Part shown: piece after piece, positions 6,344 through 14,535 of the stretch
Layout: each line of letters opens with the position of its first letter
Numbering within the stretch: position 1 is the stretch's first letter
Assembly (NCBI GenBank): GCA_031278575.1
Contig: JAITKD010000140.1
Location: 1 to 15,435 of the forward strand
Length of the DNA: 15,435 nt
Direction: 5' to 3'
Source: Spirochaetaceae bacterium
Lineage (GTDB): Bacteria; Spirochaetota; Spirochaetia; Treponematales; Breznakiellaceae
Notes under the pieces: generated by a model
What the model saw: the letters and a program-made list of their open reading frames with translations, nothing else
Told to the model about the DNA's origin: nothing
Database searches by the model: none
Translations under genes and position numbers: made by a program

Positions 6344-8800
6344 ATGCCTAAATCAATGGTGGTAAATCCTCAGGATGTGCGGAAACCGGAGATCCTCAAA
6401 ATCAAGGATATTCCGGTTAATCAATATAAAAGTGACAGCAAGAAGGAACTCGGCCTCTACGGCAAGGACAAGCTCATCCGAATCTGGTACGACATGGCGA
6501 CCATCCGGGAATTTGAAACCATGCTCAATACCTTTAAAACCCAGGGAACCTGGAGGGGTATCGAATACAACCACAAGGGCCCGGCCCACCTTTCCATGGG
6601 GCAGGAGGCTTCCGCGGTGGGCCAATGCGTAAACCTCACCACCGATGATTACATCTTTGGGAGCCACCGGAGCCACGGGGAGATTCTCGCCAAGTGTTAT
6701 TCCGCGGTGTGGCAGTTGGACGAAAAAGAACTGGAAGCCATCATGAAGAACTTCCTGGGGGGGGAAACCCTGGGGGTTGCCGAAAAGATCCCCCATACCG
6801 GGGTTAAGGACCTGGCGGAAAATTTCGTCCTCTACGGCACCCTGGCGGAGATCTTCGCCCGGAAGGCGGGGTTCAACCGGGGCCTGGGGGGGTCCATGCA
6901 CGCCTTTTTTACCCCCTTCGGTTCCATGCCCAACAACGCCATTGTGGGGGGCTCCGCGGATATCGCCGTGGGATCGGCCCTGTACAAACGGATCAACAAA
7001 AAGCCGGGGATCGTCATTGCCAATATCGGGGACGCCTCCATGGGCTGCGGCCCGGTCTGGGAGGCGATGATGCTTTCCGCCATGGACCAGTACCATACCC
7101 TCTGGCCCCGGGAAGCCGGGGGAGCGCCCCCCATCCTTTTCAACTTTTTCGATAACTTCTACGGCATGGGGGGGCAGACCTCGGGGGAAACCATGGGATA
7201 CGGCGTCATGGCCCGGGTCGGCGCCGGGGTCAACCCCGAAAATATGCACGCCGAGCGGGTAGACGGTTACAACCCCCTGGCGGTGGCGGAGGCGATCTCC
7301 CGGAAGAAAGAACTGCTCCTCGCGGGCAAGGGGCCGGTACTCCTGGATACCCTGACCTATCGGATCTCGGGCCATTCCCCTTCGGACGCTTCCAGTTACC
7401 GGAGCCCCGAGGAAATAAAACTCTGGCAGGATGCCGACGCCGTCGAGTCCTACGGGAAGTACCTGGTTGAAAACAAGATCGCCGGTCGGAACGAGCTGGA
7501 CGCCCTGGGGGAAAAACTCAAGGGGAAACTCCTGGAGGTGGTCAAACTGGCGGTAAACGACGCGGTTTCTCCCCGGCTGGGGGGTGCTTTTATCGAATCG
7601 GTGATGTTCTCCAACGGCAAGGCGGAAAAACTGGATGACCGGATGCCGGACTTGTCCCAGCCCCTCCCGGAAAATCCCCGGGTCAAGGCCCTGGCGGGAA
7701 AGGTCCGGTACGGTTTTGACGCCGAGGGGAAGCCGGTATCCAAAAACAAGGCCTTCCAGTACCGGGACGCCCTGTTTGAGGCCCTGGTCCACCGCTTTGC
7801 CGTCGACCCCACCATGGCCGCCTGGGGGGAGGAGAACCGGGACTGGGGAGGGGCCTTTGCGGTCTACCGGGGGCTCACGGAACTTTTGCCCTACCACCGG
7901 CTCTTTAACAGCCCCATCTCCGAAGGGGCCATCGTGGGATCCGGGGTCGGGTACGCCCTTTCCGGGGGCCGGGCGGTGGTGGAACTGATGTACTGTGATT
8001 TTATGGGCCGGGCCGGGGACGAGATCTTCAACCAGGCATCCAAATGGCAGTCCATGTCCGCGGGGCTCCTCAAAATGCCCCTCACCGTCCGGGTGTCGGT
8101 GGGGAACAAGTACGGCGCCCAGCATAGTCAGGACTGGTCGGCCATCACCGCCCATATTCCGGGGCTTAAAGCCTATTTCCCCGCCACCCCCTACGACGCC
8201 AAGGGGATGCTCAACCTGGCCCTGCGGGGCACGGACCCGGTGATCTTCTTTGAAAGCCAGCTCCTCTACGATATGAGCGAGCAATTTGAGAAGGGGGGGG
8301 TCCCCGAAGGCTACTACGAGGCGCCTGAGGGGGAGCCGGTCATACGGAAACCGGGAACGGACCTCACCATCGCCACCCTGGGGGCGACCCTCTACAAGGC
8401 CGTGGAGGCGGCGAACAAGCTGGAAACCGCCCACGGCCTCTCGGCGGAGGTGATCGACCTCCGGTTCATCAACCCCCTGAATTACGATTTGGTCATCGAA
8501 TCGGTGAAAAAAACCGGGAGGCTCCTCTTGGCCAGCGACGCGGCGGAGCGGGGGTCGTTTCTCCACACCGTGGCCAGCAATATCCAGACCTTTGCCTTTG
8601 ATTACCTGGACGCCCCGGTAGCCGTGGTGGGGAGCCGGAACTGGATCACCCCGGCGGCGGAGATGGAACAGCTCTACTTCCCCCAGGCGGAATGGCTCAT
8701 CGACGCGGTGCATGAACGGATTTTGCCCTTGCCGGGGTATACCCCGGTAACGGTGCAGACCACCCTGGACCTTCAGCGGCGAAACCGGCTGGGGGTATAG
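6344..8800 (+). CDS. Thiamine-diphosphate-dependent E1, alpha and beta subunits fused
   Basis: A single 818-residue chain holding both halves of a 2-oxoacid (or acetoin) dehydrogenase E1, which decarboxylates or cleaves the substrate and acylates the E2 lipoyl group. The alpha half (about 40-420) has [11 protein letters not shown], the FGSHRSHGE segment, RGLGGSMH (179-185), the ThDP/Mg motif starting GDAS (229-232) and ending at N271, and the loop motif SGHSPSD (342-348). The beta half (about 470-795) has SEGAIVGSG (E527), AQHSQDWSA (H594) and a transketolase-C-like C-terminus (about 670-795). Most bacteria encode alpha and beta as separate genes of about 320-370 residues each. Extra length lies at the N-terminus, in a segment of about 35-40 residues (roughly 125-165) before RGLGGSMH, and around 245-265. 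The RBS AGGAG is well placed. Substrate choice is undetermined. Confidence 0.9.
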   Translation: MPKSMVVNPQDVRKPEILKIKDIPVNQYKSDSKKELGLYGKDKLIRIWYDMATIREFETMLNTFKTQGTWRGIEYNHKGPAHLSMGQEASAVGQCVNLTTDDYIFGSHRSHGEILAKCYSAVWQLDEKELEAIMKNFLGGETLGVAEKIPHTGVKDLAENFVLYGTLAEIFARKAGFNRGLGGSMHAFFTPFGSMPNNAIVGGSADIAVGSALYKRINKKPGIVIANIGDASMGCGPVWEAMMLSAMDQYHTLWPREAGGAPPILFNFFDNFYGMGGQTSGETMGYGVMARVGAGVNPENMHAERVDGYNPLAVAEAISRKKELLLAGKGPVLLDTLTYRISGHSPSDASSYRSPEEIKLWQDADAVESYGKYLVENKIAGRNELDALGEKLKGKLLEVVKLAVNDAVSPRLGGAFIESVMFSNGKAEKLDDRMPDLSQPLPENPRVKALAGKVRYGFDAEGKPVSKNKAFQYRDALFEALVHRFAVDPTMAAWGEENRDWGGAFAVYRGLTELLPYHRLFNSPISEGAIVGSGVGYALSGGRAVVELMYCDFMGRAGDEIFNQASKWQSMSAGLLKMPLTVRVSVGNKYGAQHSQDWSAITAHIPGLKAYFPATPYDAKGMLNLALRGTDPVIFFESQLLYDMSEQFEKGGVPEGYYEAPEGEPVIRKPGTDLTIATLGATLYKAVEAANKLETAHGLSAEVIDLRFINPLNYDLVIESVKKTGRLLLASDAAERGSFLHTVASNIQTFAFDYLDAPVAVVGSRNWITPAAEMEQLYFPQAEWLIDAVHERILPLPGYTPVTVQTTLDLQRRNRLGV

Positions 8801-8816
8801 AACGGCCGGGGATATT

Positions 8817-10202
8817 ATGAAGGATCCGATAACCACTATCAACGATCCCCGGATACCCGGAGAAGCGCGCCTGGCCGCCCTCAGGGACCTGGAAGGGAAA
8901 AAAACGGGAAAAATTAATAAAACCGGGGAGATCAACAACCACATCCACACCGTCTACAGCTTCAGCCCCTATACCCCCTGTATGGCGGCCCTCAAGGCCC
9001 GGGACGCGGGGCTTGAGGCGGCGGGTTCCGTGGACCACGACTCCATAGCCGCGGCGGAGGAGATGCTCGCCGCCTGCGCGGTTCTGGGTATCGGGGGATG
9101 CGTGGGTTTTGAGGTCCGGGTGAGCTTCAAGACCGGCCCCGACGGGAAGCCGGGGCCCTTTGCGGACCGGAAGATCAACAACCCCGATTCGGCGGGGCTG
9201 GCGTATATGACCGTTCAGGGTGTACCCCGGCCAGCCATCCCCCTGGTCCGGGATTTTCTCAAGCCCCTCCGGGAGGAACGGGTCCTCCGTACCCGGCTCA
9301 TGACGGCTTCCGCCAGTGAGCTTTTTCGGGAGGCGGGGCTTCCCCCCCTGGATTTTGAGGAGGATCTTTGGAACCGGTCCAAGGCCGCCGAGGGGGGGGG
9401 CATCACCGAGCGGCACCTCCTTGCGGCAATGGCGGAAAAACTCATCCAGACCGACGGAAAGGGACCGGCCCTGACGGAAAAGCTCAAAGCCCGGTTCGGT
9501 TTGGAGCCTTCACCAAAAATCGAGGAACTCCTGGGGGAACGGGATAATCCCCATTACCGCTTTGATCTCATCGGGGTACTGAAATCGGCCCTGCTTCCCC
9601 GGATCTTTATCCAGCCCGATGAAAAGGAATGTATCCCCGCGGAACGGGTAACGGAATTCGCCCGCTCCGTCGGGGCAATTCCCGCCTATGCCTATCTGGG
9701 GGATGTGGGCGAATCCCCCACCGGGGACAAACGGGCGGAAAAATTCGAGGACGCCTATATTGAGGAGCTTTTCGACGAACTGGCCCGGCGGGGGTATCAG
9801 GCGGTTACCTATATGCCCCCCCGAAATACCCGGGAACAGCTCCTCCGGCTTCAGCGGCTTTGCCGGGACCGGGGTTTTATGGAGATTTCCGGGGTGGATA
9901 TTAACAGCTCCCGCCAATCCTTTAACTGCCCCGAGGTGCTGCTCCCCGAATTCCGGCACCTTACGGATACCACCTGGGCACTCATCGCCCATGAACGGCT
10001 CGCTTCGGTACGAGCCGAGCTGGGGCTCTTTTCCAAGGACAATCCCCTGGCGGCAAACCCCCTGGGGGAACGGCTGGCCCGTTACGCCGCCGCGGGGCGG
10101 GCGCTGGACCTTCGGAAGCCGGAGGAGTCGGCAGTTAAAATTGCCGAACAGCTAAAGCCGGTTCCAAAACCAGGGGACGGATCAGGGATGACAGTCTTTT
10201 GA
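8817..10202 (+). CDS. Divergent PHP-domain protein
   Basis: 461 residues with the opening of a PHP (polymerase and histidinol phosphatase) metal-dependent phosphoesterase domain: NNHIHTVYSFS (H42, H44), SVDHDS (H74) and GFEV (E99), with a later TERHLLAAMA segment (about 197-206). The second half keeps the order of the fold, but the usual metal-ligand motifs look altered. Where relatives have an AHPG-like motif there is AYLG (291-295 region), where they have a YHP-like motif there is YMPPRNT (332-338), and the terminal SDxH is VDIN (360-363). It may be a phosphatase with a reduced metal site, or a protein with another role. It follows E1 by 16 bases, so it is in the same transcript, and precedes the sugar-phosphate genes. 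A role on a sugar phosphate is inference. The RBS is weak (GGGGA). Confidence 0.75.
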   Translation: MKDPITTINDPRIPGEARLAALRDLEGKKTGKINKTGEINNHIHTVYSFSPYTPCMAALKARDAGLEAAGSVDHDSIAAAEEMLAACAVLGIGGCVGFEVRVSFKTGPDGKPGPFADRKINNPDSAGLAYMTVQGVPRPAIPLVRDFLKPLREERVLRTRLMTASASELFREAGLPPLDFEEDLWNRSKAAEGGGITERHLLAAMAEKLIQTDGKGPALTEKLKARFGLEPSPKIEELLGERDNPHYRFDLIGVLKSALLPRIFIQPDEKECIPAERVTEFARSVGAIPAYAYLGDVGESPTGDKRAEKFEDAYIEELFDELARRGYQAVTYMPPRNTREQLLRLQRLCRDRGFMEISGVDINSSRQSFNCPEVLLPEFRHLTDTTWALIAHERLASVRAELGLFSKDNPLAANPLGERLARYAAAGRALDLRKPEESAVKIAEQLKPVPKPGDGSGMTVF

Positions 10203-10227
10203 AATTTGGCTATGATTAAAAAATAAT
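10199..10227 (+). promoter_or_regulatory. Candidate internal promoter before the SrlD-like gene
   Basis: TTGAAA (10199-10204) and AATAAT (10222-10227) are 17 bases apart, just after the PHP stop codon, in an AT-rich 48-base gap. Transcription from here would let the sugar-phosphate genes be expressed apart from the E2-E3-E1 block. The -35 box overlaps the PHP stop codon. Confidence 0.4.
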
Positions 10228-10250
10228 GTTTTTAAAATCAGGTGGGTTTT

Positions 10251-11522
10251 ATGAAATGTATTGATAATGTTATTTTAGCGCCCCTTATCCGGGGACTCTG
10301 TATCAATATCACCGGGAAGCCGCGGGTGGTCATCTCCGGATCAGTCGAGAAAGAGATTTCCCCTAAGGCGCTTACGGTTGAATTAGAATCCGCCATAACG
10401 GAGGAGCGGTTGGATGAGAACGCCGCCGCCCTAGCCCTTCAAGAGGCTTACGCGGCCTGGGAATTTGAAATGGCGCCCTCCGGGGTTGAGGGGATTACCA
10501 AAAAATCGCCGTTTAAAAAACACCCCACGTGTATCGTTATTAAGGTTAAGGACAAATCCGAGGCGGTATTTTGGATTGACCGGGATCTGGATGCGGTCCG
10601 GAAACGGGTTCAAGAAGGGGACGTTTCTATTCTGGAAGAACGGATCCCCCGTTATAGGGAGGACATTGCCCCCGGGGCCGATGCCGGAGGCCGGGGGGAG
10701 GTGGTTAAAAACAAGATCGCCCTCGTGACCGGCGGCGCCCAGGGTTTTGGGGAAGAAATAGTCCGGGGGCTGGCCGCTTCCGGGGCCCTGGTTTTTATCG
10801 CCGATATCAACCTGGAGGGGGCGGAAAGCCTCGCCGCCCGGATAAACGCCGCTGAAAAGCGGACCGCCGCCCTGGCGGTGGCGGTTAATGTTGCCGACGA
10901 GGCGTCGGTGGAAGAGATGTTCCGCGCGATCGTGGAAACCACGGGAGGCTTGGATCTCTGTATCAGCAACGCCGGGGTACTCAGGGCGGCAAGCCTCCTG
11001 GAACAGGACCTGGGAGCCTTTAAATTTGTTACCGATATAAACTATACGGGATTTTTCCTTGTTTCAAAATACGCCGGACGGCTTTTTTGCCGCCAGTTCC
11101 GTACCGCCCCGGGTTGGAAAACCGACATTATCCAGATCAATTCTAAATCCGGCCTTGAAGGCTCCAATAAGAACGGGGCCTATGCGGGGGGCAAATTCGG
11201 CGGTATCGGGCTGACCCAAAGTTTTGCCCTGGAATTGGTGGAATGTAATGTCAAGGTAAACGCCGTCTGTCCGGGTAATTTCTTTGACGGCCCCCTCTGG
11301 TCGGATAAGGAAAAGGGGCTTTTTGTCCAATATCTGCGGGCCGGTAAAGTTCCGGGGGCAAGGACCATCGCGGATGTCAAGGCTTTTTATGAATCCAAGG
11401 TCCCCATGAAACGGGGGTGTACCGGAACCGATGTATTGCGGGCGATTTATTACATTGTGGAACAGGAGTATGAAACCGGTCAGGCGGTTCCCGTAACCGG
11501 CGGGCAGGTCATGTTACATTAA
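10251..11522 (+). CDS. SrlD-like sorbitol-6-phosphate 2-dehydrogenase with extra N-terminal region
   Basis: The start is ATG 10251, giving 423 residues, because AGGTGG (10240-10245) sits 5 bases upstream; an in-frame GTG at 10242 lies within that site. Residues about 153-423 are a classical short-chain dehydrogenase: TGGAQGFG (160-167), NAG (240-242), catalytic S298 in QINSKSG, YAGGK (Y311, K315) and the C-terminal VTGGQVM. The stretch INSKSGLEGS...KFGGIGLTQS and the KVPMKRGC...TGGQVM end closely resemble E. coli SrlD, which interconverts glucitol 6-phosphate and fructose 6-phosphate with NAD. Residues 1 to about 150 are an additional part that I do not recognise; SrlD itself is about 260 residues. 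The kinase starts 10 bases after the stop. The exact polyol phosphate is inferred. Confidence 0.85.
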   Translation: MKCIDNVILAPLIRGLCINITGKPRVVISGSVEKEISPKALTVELESAITEERLDENAAALALQEAYAAWEFEMAPSGVEGITKKSPFKKHPTCIVIKVKDKSEAVFWIDRDLDAVRKRVQEGDVSILEERIPRYREDIAPGADAGGRGEVVKNKIALVTGGAQGFGEEIVRGLAASGALVFIADINLEGAESLAARINAAEKRTAALAVAVNVADEASVEEMFRAIVETTGGLDLCISNAGVLRAASLLEQDLGAFKFVTDINYTGFFLVSKYAGRLFCRQFRTAPGWKTDIIQINSKSGLEGSNKNGAYAGGKFGGIGLTQSFALELVECNVKVNAVCPGNFFDGPLWSDKEKGLFVQYLRAGKVPGARTIADVKAFYESKVPMKRGCTGTDVLRAIYYIVEQEYETGQAVPVTGGQVMLH

Positions 11523-11532
11523 GGGGGATCCT

Positions 11533-13032
11533 ATGGAATATGCTATCGCGGTAATTGATATCGGTATGACCAATAAAAAAGTAGCGGTCTATGATGACGC
11601 CCTTACCCAGATAGATGCCCAATACCGGGTTTTTCCGCCCAAAAACGTTGGGGGCTTGGAGGCCCATGACCTGGAAGCCATGGAGGGGTGGTTTATCACC
11701 CGGCTCGCGGAGGCCGCCAAGACCTATCCCATTAAGGCCATAGCGGTTACCACCCACGGGGCCACGTTTACCGCCATCGGAAGGGACGGCAAACCTTCGC
11801 TCCCTTGTATTTATTATACCCACGAACCGGGAGAAGAATTCCACCGGCGGTTTTATGAACAATTCGGGAGTCCCGAAGAACTCCAGGCCCGGACCGGCAC
11901 CCCCTACCTCAAAGCCATGATCAACACCGCCAAGGGTATTTTTTTCGCCCGGGAGAAATTCCCGGAGGACTTTCAAAATACGGCCCATCTCTTGTTATAC
12001 CCCCAGTATTGGGGATACCGTTTTACCGGTAAAACCGGGGTGGAAGGCACCTATATGGGCTGCCATAGCTACCTCTGGGACCAGCTTGCGGGGCGTTTTT
12101 CGCCGGTCGCGGAGGGTCTGGGGGTTTCTTCCCTGATGCCGGGGGAGTTGAGTAATTCCTGGGATATCCTGGGGACCGTTACCGAAGAACTGGCTCAAAA
12201 AACCGGCCTCCCCCGGGATACCATAGTTACCCTGGGGATCCACGATTCTAATTCCTCCCTGCTCCCCCATTTCGCCAAAAAGGGGGAAACCGGGTTTGTC
12301 CTCAATTCCACCGGGACCTGGTGTGTGATCATGAACCCGGTAAAACGGTACGGTTTTGCGCCGGAAGAGTTGGGCAAGGTGGTTTTTTTTAATATTTCCG
12401 CCTTCAGGGGGCCGGTAAAAACCGCCATTTTCCTGGGGGGGCAGGAATTTGAAACCTGGTCCAAGGTCTTGATGGAGTTCCATAAACGGGAGGACCTCCC
12501 CCCCTACGATAAAGCCCGGTACCGTTCCATCCTGGAAAAGAAAAATTGTTTCCTTTTGCCGGAGCTTACCCCCGGAACCGGCCAGTTTCCCCGGTCCAAA
12601 TCCCGGATTGTGGAAGACGGGAAAGCCTACGCTTTTGACGATATCAGCCGGGGAAGGGCCGTTCCCCCCTGTTTTAAAGACTACGAGACCGGCTTCGCGG
12701 TCCTGCGGATATCCCTGGTAATGCAGACCCTCACCGCCCTGGAACGGACCGGCATGGCGCCGGGGGCGGAGGTTTTTACCGAAGGGGGGTTCCGGAAAAA
12801 CGAGGCCTACAACGCCCTGGTTTCGGCAAGCCTTCCGGACAACCGGGTGTTTCTTACCGACATAGCCGAGGCGACCGCCTTGGGAGCGGCCATGACCGCC
12901 AAAATGGCCCTGACGGGAAAGGGGCTGGCGGATCTATCCGGCGATTTTGAGGTAGAATACAGCGAAGTGGCCAAAAGTAATATTCCCGAATTATTCCCCT
13001 ACCGGGAAGCATGGTTGACCTATACCGGCTAA
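11533..13032 (+). CDS. FGGY-family carbohydrate kinase (ketose kinase)
   Basis: A 499-residue member of the FGGY sugar kinases, which phosphorylate sugars or polyols with ATP in the cytoplasm. Features are the N-terminal phosphate-binding DIGMTNKK (9-16; most relatives have DxGTTxxK), TTHGATF (73-79), the probable catalytic base D238 in GIHDSNSS, STGTW (259-263) and the C-terminal ATP-site EGGFRKNEAY (417-426) followed by EATALGAA (446-453). The layout is closest in feel to rhamnulokinase and fuculokinase, which phosphorylate ketoses at O-1. With the adjoining SorE- and SrlD-like genes, an L-sorbose 1-kinase or a related hexulose kinase is a reasonable inference. AAGGGGG upstream serves as RBS. 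A palindromic element follows the TAA directly. Confidence 0.9.
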   Translation: MEYAIAVIDIGMTNKKVAVYDDALTQIDAQYRVFPPKNVGGLEAHDLEAMEGWFITRLAEAAKTYPIKAIAVTTHGATFTAIGRDGKPSLPCIYYTHEPGEEFHRRFYEQFGSPEELQARTGTPYLKAMINTAKGIFFAREKFPEDFQNTAHLLLYPQYWGYRFTGKTGVEGTYMGCHSYLWDQLAGRFSPVAEGLGVSSLMPGELSNSWDILGTVTEELAQKTGLPRDTIVTLGIHDSNSSLLPHFAKKGETGFVLNSTGTWCVIMNPVKRYGFAPEELGKVVFFNISAFRGPVKTAIFLGGQEFETWSKVLMEFHKREDLPPYDKARYRSILEKKNCFLLPELTPGTGQFPRSKSRIVEDGKAYAFDDISRGRAVPPCFKDYETGFAVLRISLVMQTLTALERTGMAPGAEVFTEGGFRKNEAYNALVSASLPDNRVFLTDIAEATALGAAMTAKMALTGKGLADLSGDFEVEYSEVAKSNIPELFPYREAWLTYTG

Positions 13033-13035
13033 GGA

Positions 13036-13081
13036 AGCACTTATTTATTCAATCGAGAATAAATCGGCGCTCCTTTAACGT
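13036..13081 (+). repeat. Palindromic 3'-flanking element, copy 2 (single hairpin form)
   Basis: This begins 3 bases after the kinase stop codon and is the reverse-complement relative of the element at 246-309. The arm 13036-13050 pairs with 13057-13071 around the loop AATCGA, giving 8 uninterrupted base pairs next to the loop and an outer part with two mismatches. It then ends in CCTTTAACG, as the other copy does. Relative to the preceding gene, both copies have the same orientation and nearly the same distance from the stop codon. A terminator or 3'-end protection role is likely, which would reduce expression of the downstream SorE-like gene. Confidence 0.7.
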
Positions 13082-13114
13082 TGAAATTGGGCCGGCATTG
13101 ACATGGGAGGAGTT

Positions 13115-14392
13115 ATGAAAACAAAAGCGGTACGCATTTACGGCGTTAACGATCTCCGGCTTGAGGAATTTGATCTTCCTGAAATTCAGGAAGACGAGAT
13201 CCTTGCCAAGGTGGTATCCGATTCGATCTGTATGTCCAGCCATAAACTGGCCATGCAGGGAGAAAAACACAAACGGGTTCGGTATGATTTGACCAAAAAG
13301 CCGTCTATCATTGGGCATGAATTCTGCGGGGTTATTGAAAAGGTGGGGAAAAAATGGGCCGGCGCCTTTAAGGCCGGTTCCAAATTCGCCATCCAGCCGG
13401 CCCTTAATTATCCCGGTCCCGATGGGGCGGGAACCCTCTGGGCTCCGGGGTATTCCTTTGAATACATAGGGGGGGATGCCACCTATATCGTCATTCCCCG
13501 GGAGGTGATGGAAATGGGCTGCCTCCTGGACTATCCGGGGGACAATTATTACATGGGGTCCCTGGCGGAACCGGTTTCCTGTGTGGTGGGGGCCTTCCAT
13601 GCCCAGTATCATACCAAGGGGGGGTCTTATGTCCACTCCATGGGGATTACCGAAGGGGGTTCCCTGGCCCTGCTGGCGGGGGTGGGCCCCATGGGATTGG
13701 GAGCCATTGATTATGCCGTCCACAACCCCCGTAAGCCCTCCCGGCTGGTGGTAACCGATATTGACGAAGCCCGGCTCGCCCGGGCCGCCCAGCTTTTGAC
13801 CGTGGAGGAGGCGAAAAGAAACGGGGTGGAACTCATCTATGTGAATACCCAGGGGATGGCGGATCCCGTGGTTCGCCTCAAGGCCCTGAACGGGGATACG
13901 CTTTACGACGACGTGTTTGTTTTTGCCCCGGTTAAACCGGTTCTGGAAATGGGGGATCGGCTCCTGGGAAAGGACGGCTGCCTTAACTTTTTTGCCGGCC
14001 CCACGGATACGGCCTTTTCCGCGTCTTTCAACTTTTATAATGTCCATTATGAATCCCACCATATCGTGGGAACCTCCGGGGGGAATACCGATGATATGAT
14101 CGAATCCCTGTCCATGATGGCTAAGGGGGAACTCAACCCGGTCTTTATGATTACCCATGTGGGGGGCCTGGACTCCGTGGCCGGGACCACCATCGATCTG
14201 GACAAAATCCCCGGGGGCAAAAAACTCATCTACACCCACAAAAAACTGGAGCTTACCGCCATAAGCGACTTCGCGGAAAAGGGCAAACAAGACCCCTTCT
14301 TCGCGAAACTCGCGGAGATCTGCGGCCGTTATCAGGGGCTGTGGAACCGGGAGGCGGAAAAATACCTTTTGGAAAACGCCCCGGAAATTTAA
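13115..14392 (+). CDS. SorE-like L-sorbose-1-phosphate reductase (zinc/medium-chain dehydrogenase)
   Basis: The chosen ATG at 13115 gives 425 residues. GGGAGG just upstream is the RBS, and MKTKAVRIYG matches the start of SorE-type proteins; an ATG at 13103 lies in front of the RBS. Zinc-ligand segments are SICMSSHK (the Cys near 38), GHEFCG (about 67-72) and AEPVSCVVGAF (about 152-162). The nucleotide-binding motif is GVGPMGLGAIDYA (about 189-201). NFFAGP and HYESHHIVGTSGGNTDDM further on are characteristic of the sorbose-1-phosphate reductase group. Klebsiella SorE, known from the PTS sorbose route, reduces L-sorbose 1-phosphate to glucitol 6-phosphate. Here no PTS gene is present and a kinase precedes it. 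Substrate assignment is by family resemblance. Confidence 0.85.
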   Translation: MKTKAVRIYGVNDLRLEEFDLPEIQEDEILAKVVSDSICMSSHKLAMQGEKHKRVRYDLTKKPSIIGHEFCGVIEKVGKKWAGAFKAGSKFAIQPALNYPGPDGAGTLWAPGYSFEYIGGDATYIVIPREVMEMGCLLDYPGDNYYMGSLAEPVSCVVGAFHAQYHTKGGSYVHSMGITEGGSLALLAGVGPMGLGAIDYAVHNPRKPSRLVVTDIDEARLARAAQLLTVEEAKRNGVELIYVNTQGMADPVVRLKALNGDTLYDDVFVFAPVKPVLEMGDRLLGKDGCLNFFAGPTDTAFSASFNFYNVHYESHHIVGTSGGNTDDMIESLSMMAKGELNPVFMITHVGGLDSVAGTTIDLDKIPGGKKLIYTHKKLELTAISDFAEKGKQDPFFAKLAEICGRYQGLWNREAEKYLLENAPEI

Positions 14393-14418
14393 GGGGCCGG
14401 TACCTGCCGGACAGGTTG

Positions 14419-14433
14419 TTGAAACGGTTTCAA
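14419..14433. promoter_or_regulatory. 15-base palindrome, operator-like
   Basis: TTGAAAC-G-GTTTCAA is a perfect inverted repeat about a central G, in the 143-base gap between the SorE-like and HD genes. It has the form of LacI/GalR-type operators. It could instead be the stem of a weak terminator, since GTTTTTG follows after a C-rich stretch. Nothing else obvious fills 14393-14535, and no good -35/-10 pair is seen for the HD gene. Confidence 0.35.
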
Positions 14434-14535
14434 AACCCGGTTGTTTTTGAAATAGCTTTTGTTGTTTGTAGGATTTTTTCTGTAAACGTAACGAATGGGG
14501 AGATTCGATTTTTCCGGTAATTTATAGTTAAAGAC

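Noticed and set aside
6353..8950. An open frame of 865 codons antisense to the E1 gene
   Set aside because: It lies wholly opposite conserved E1 motifs and the PHP start, is rich in Pro, Gly, Arg and His with no domain, and is what G-rich codon use produces on the other strand.
13049..14290. A 413-codon antisense frame over the SorE-like gene
   Set aside because: The plus strand encodes clear dehydrogenase motifs with an RBS; the antisense product has shadow composition and no recognisable domain.
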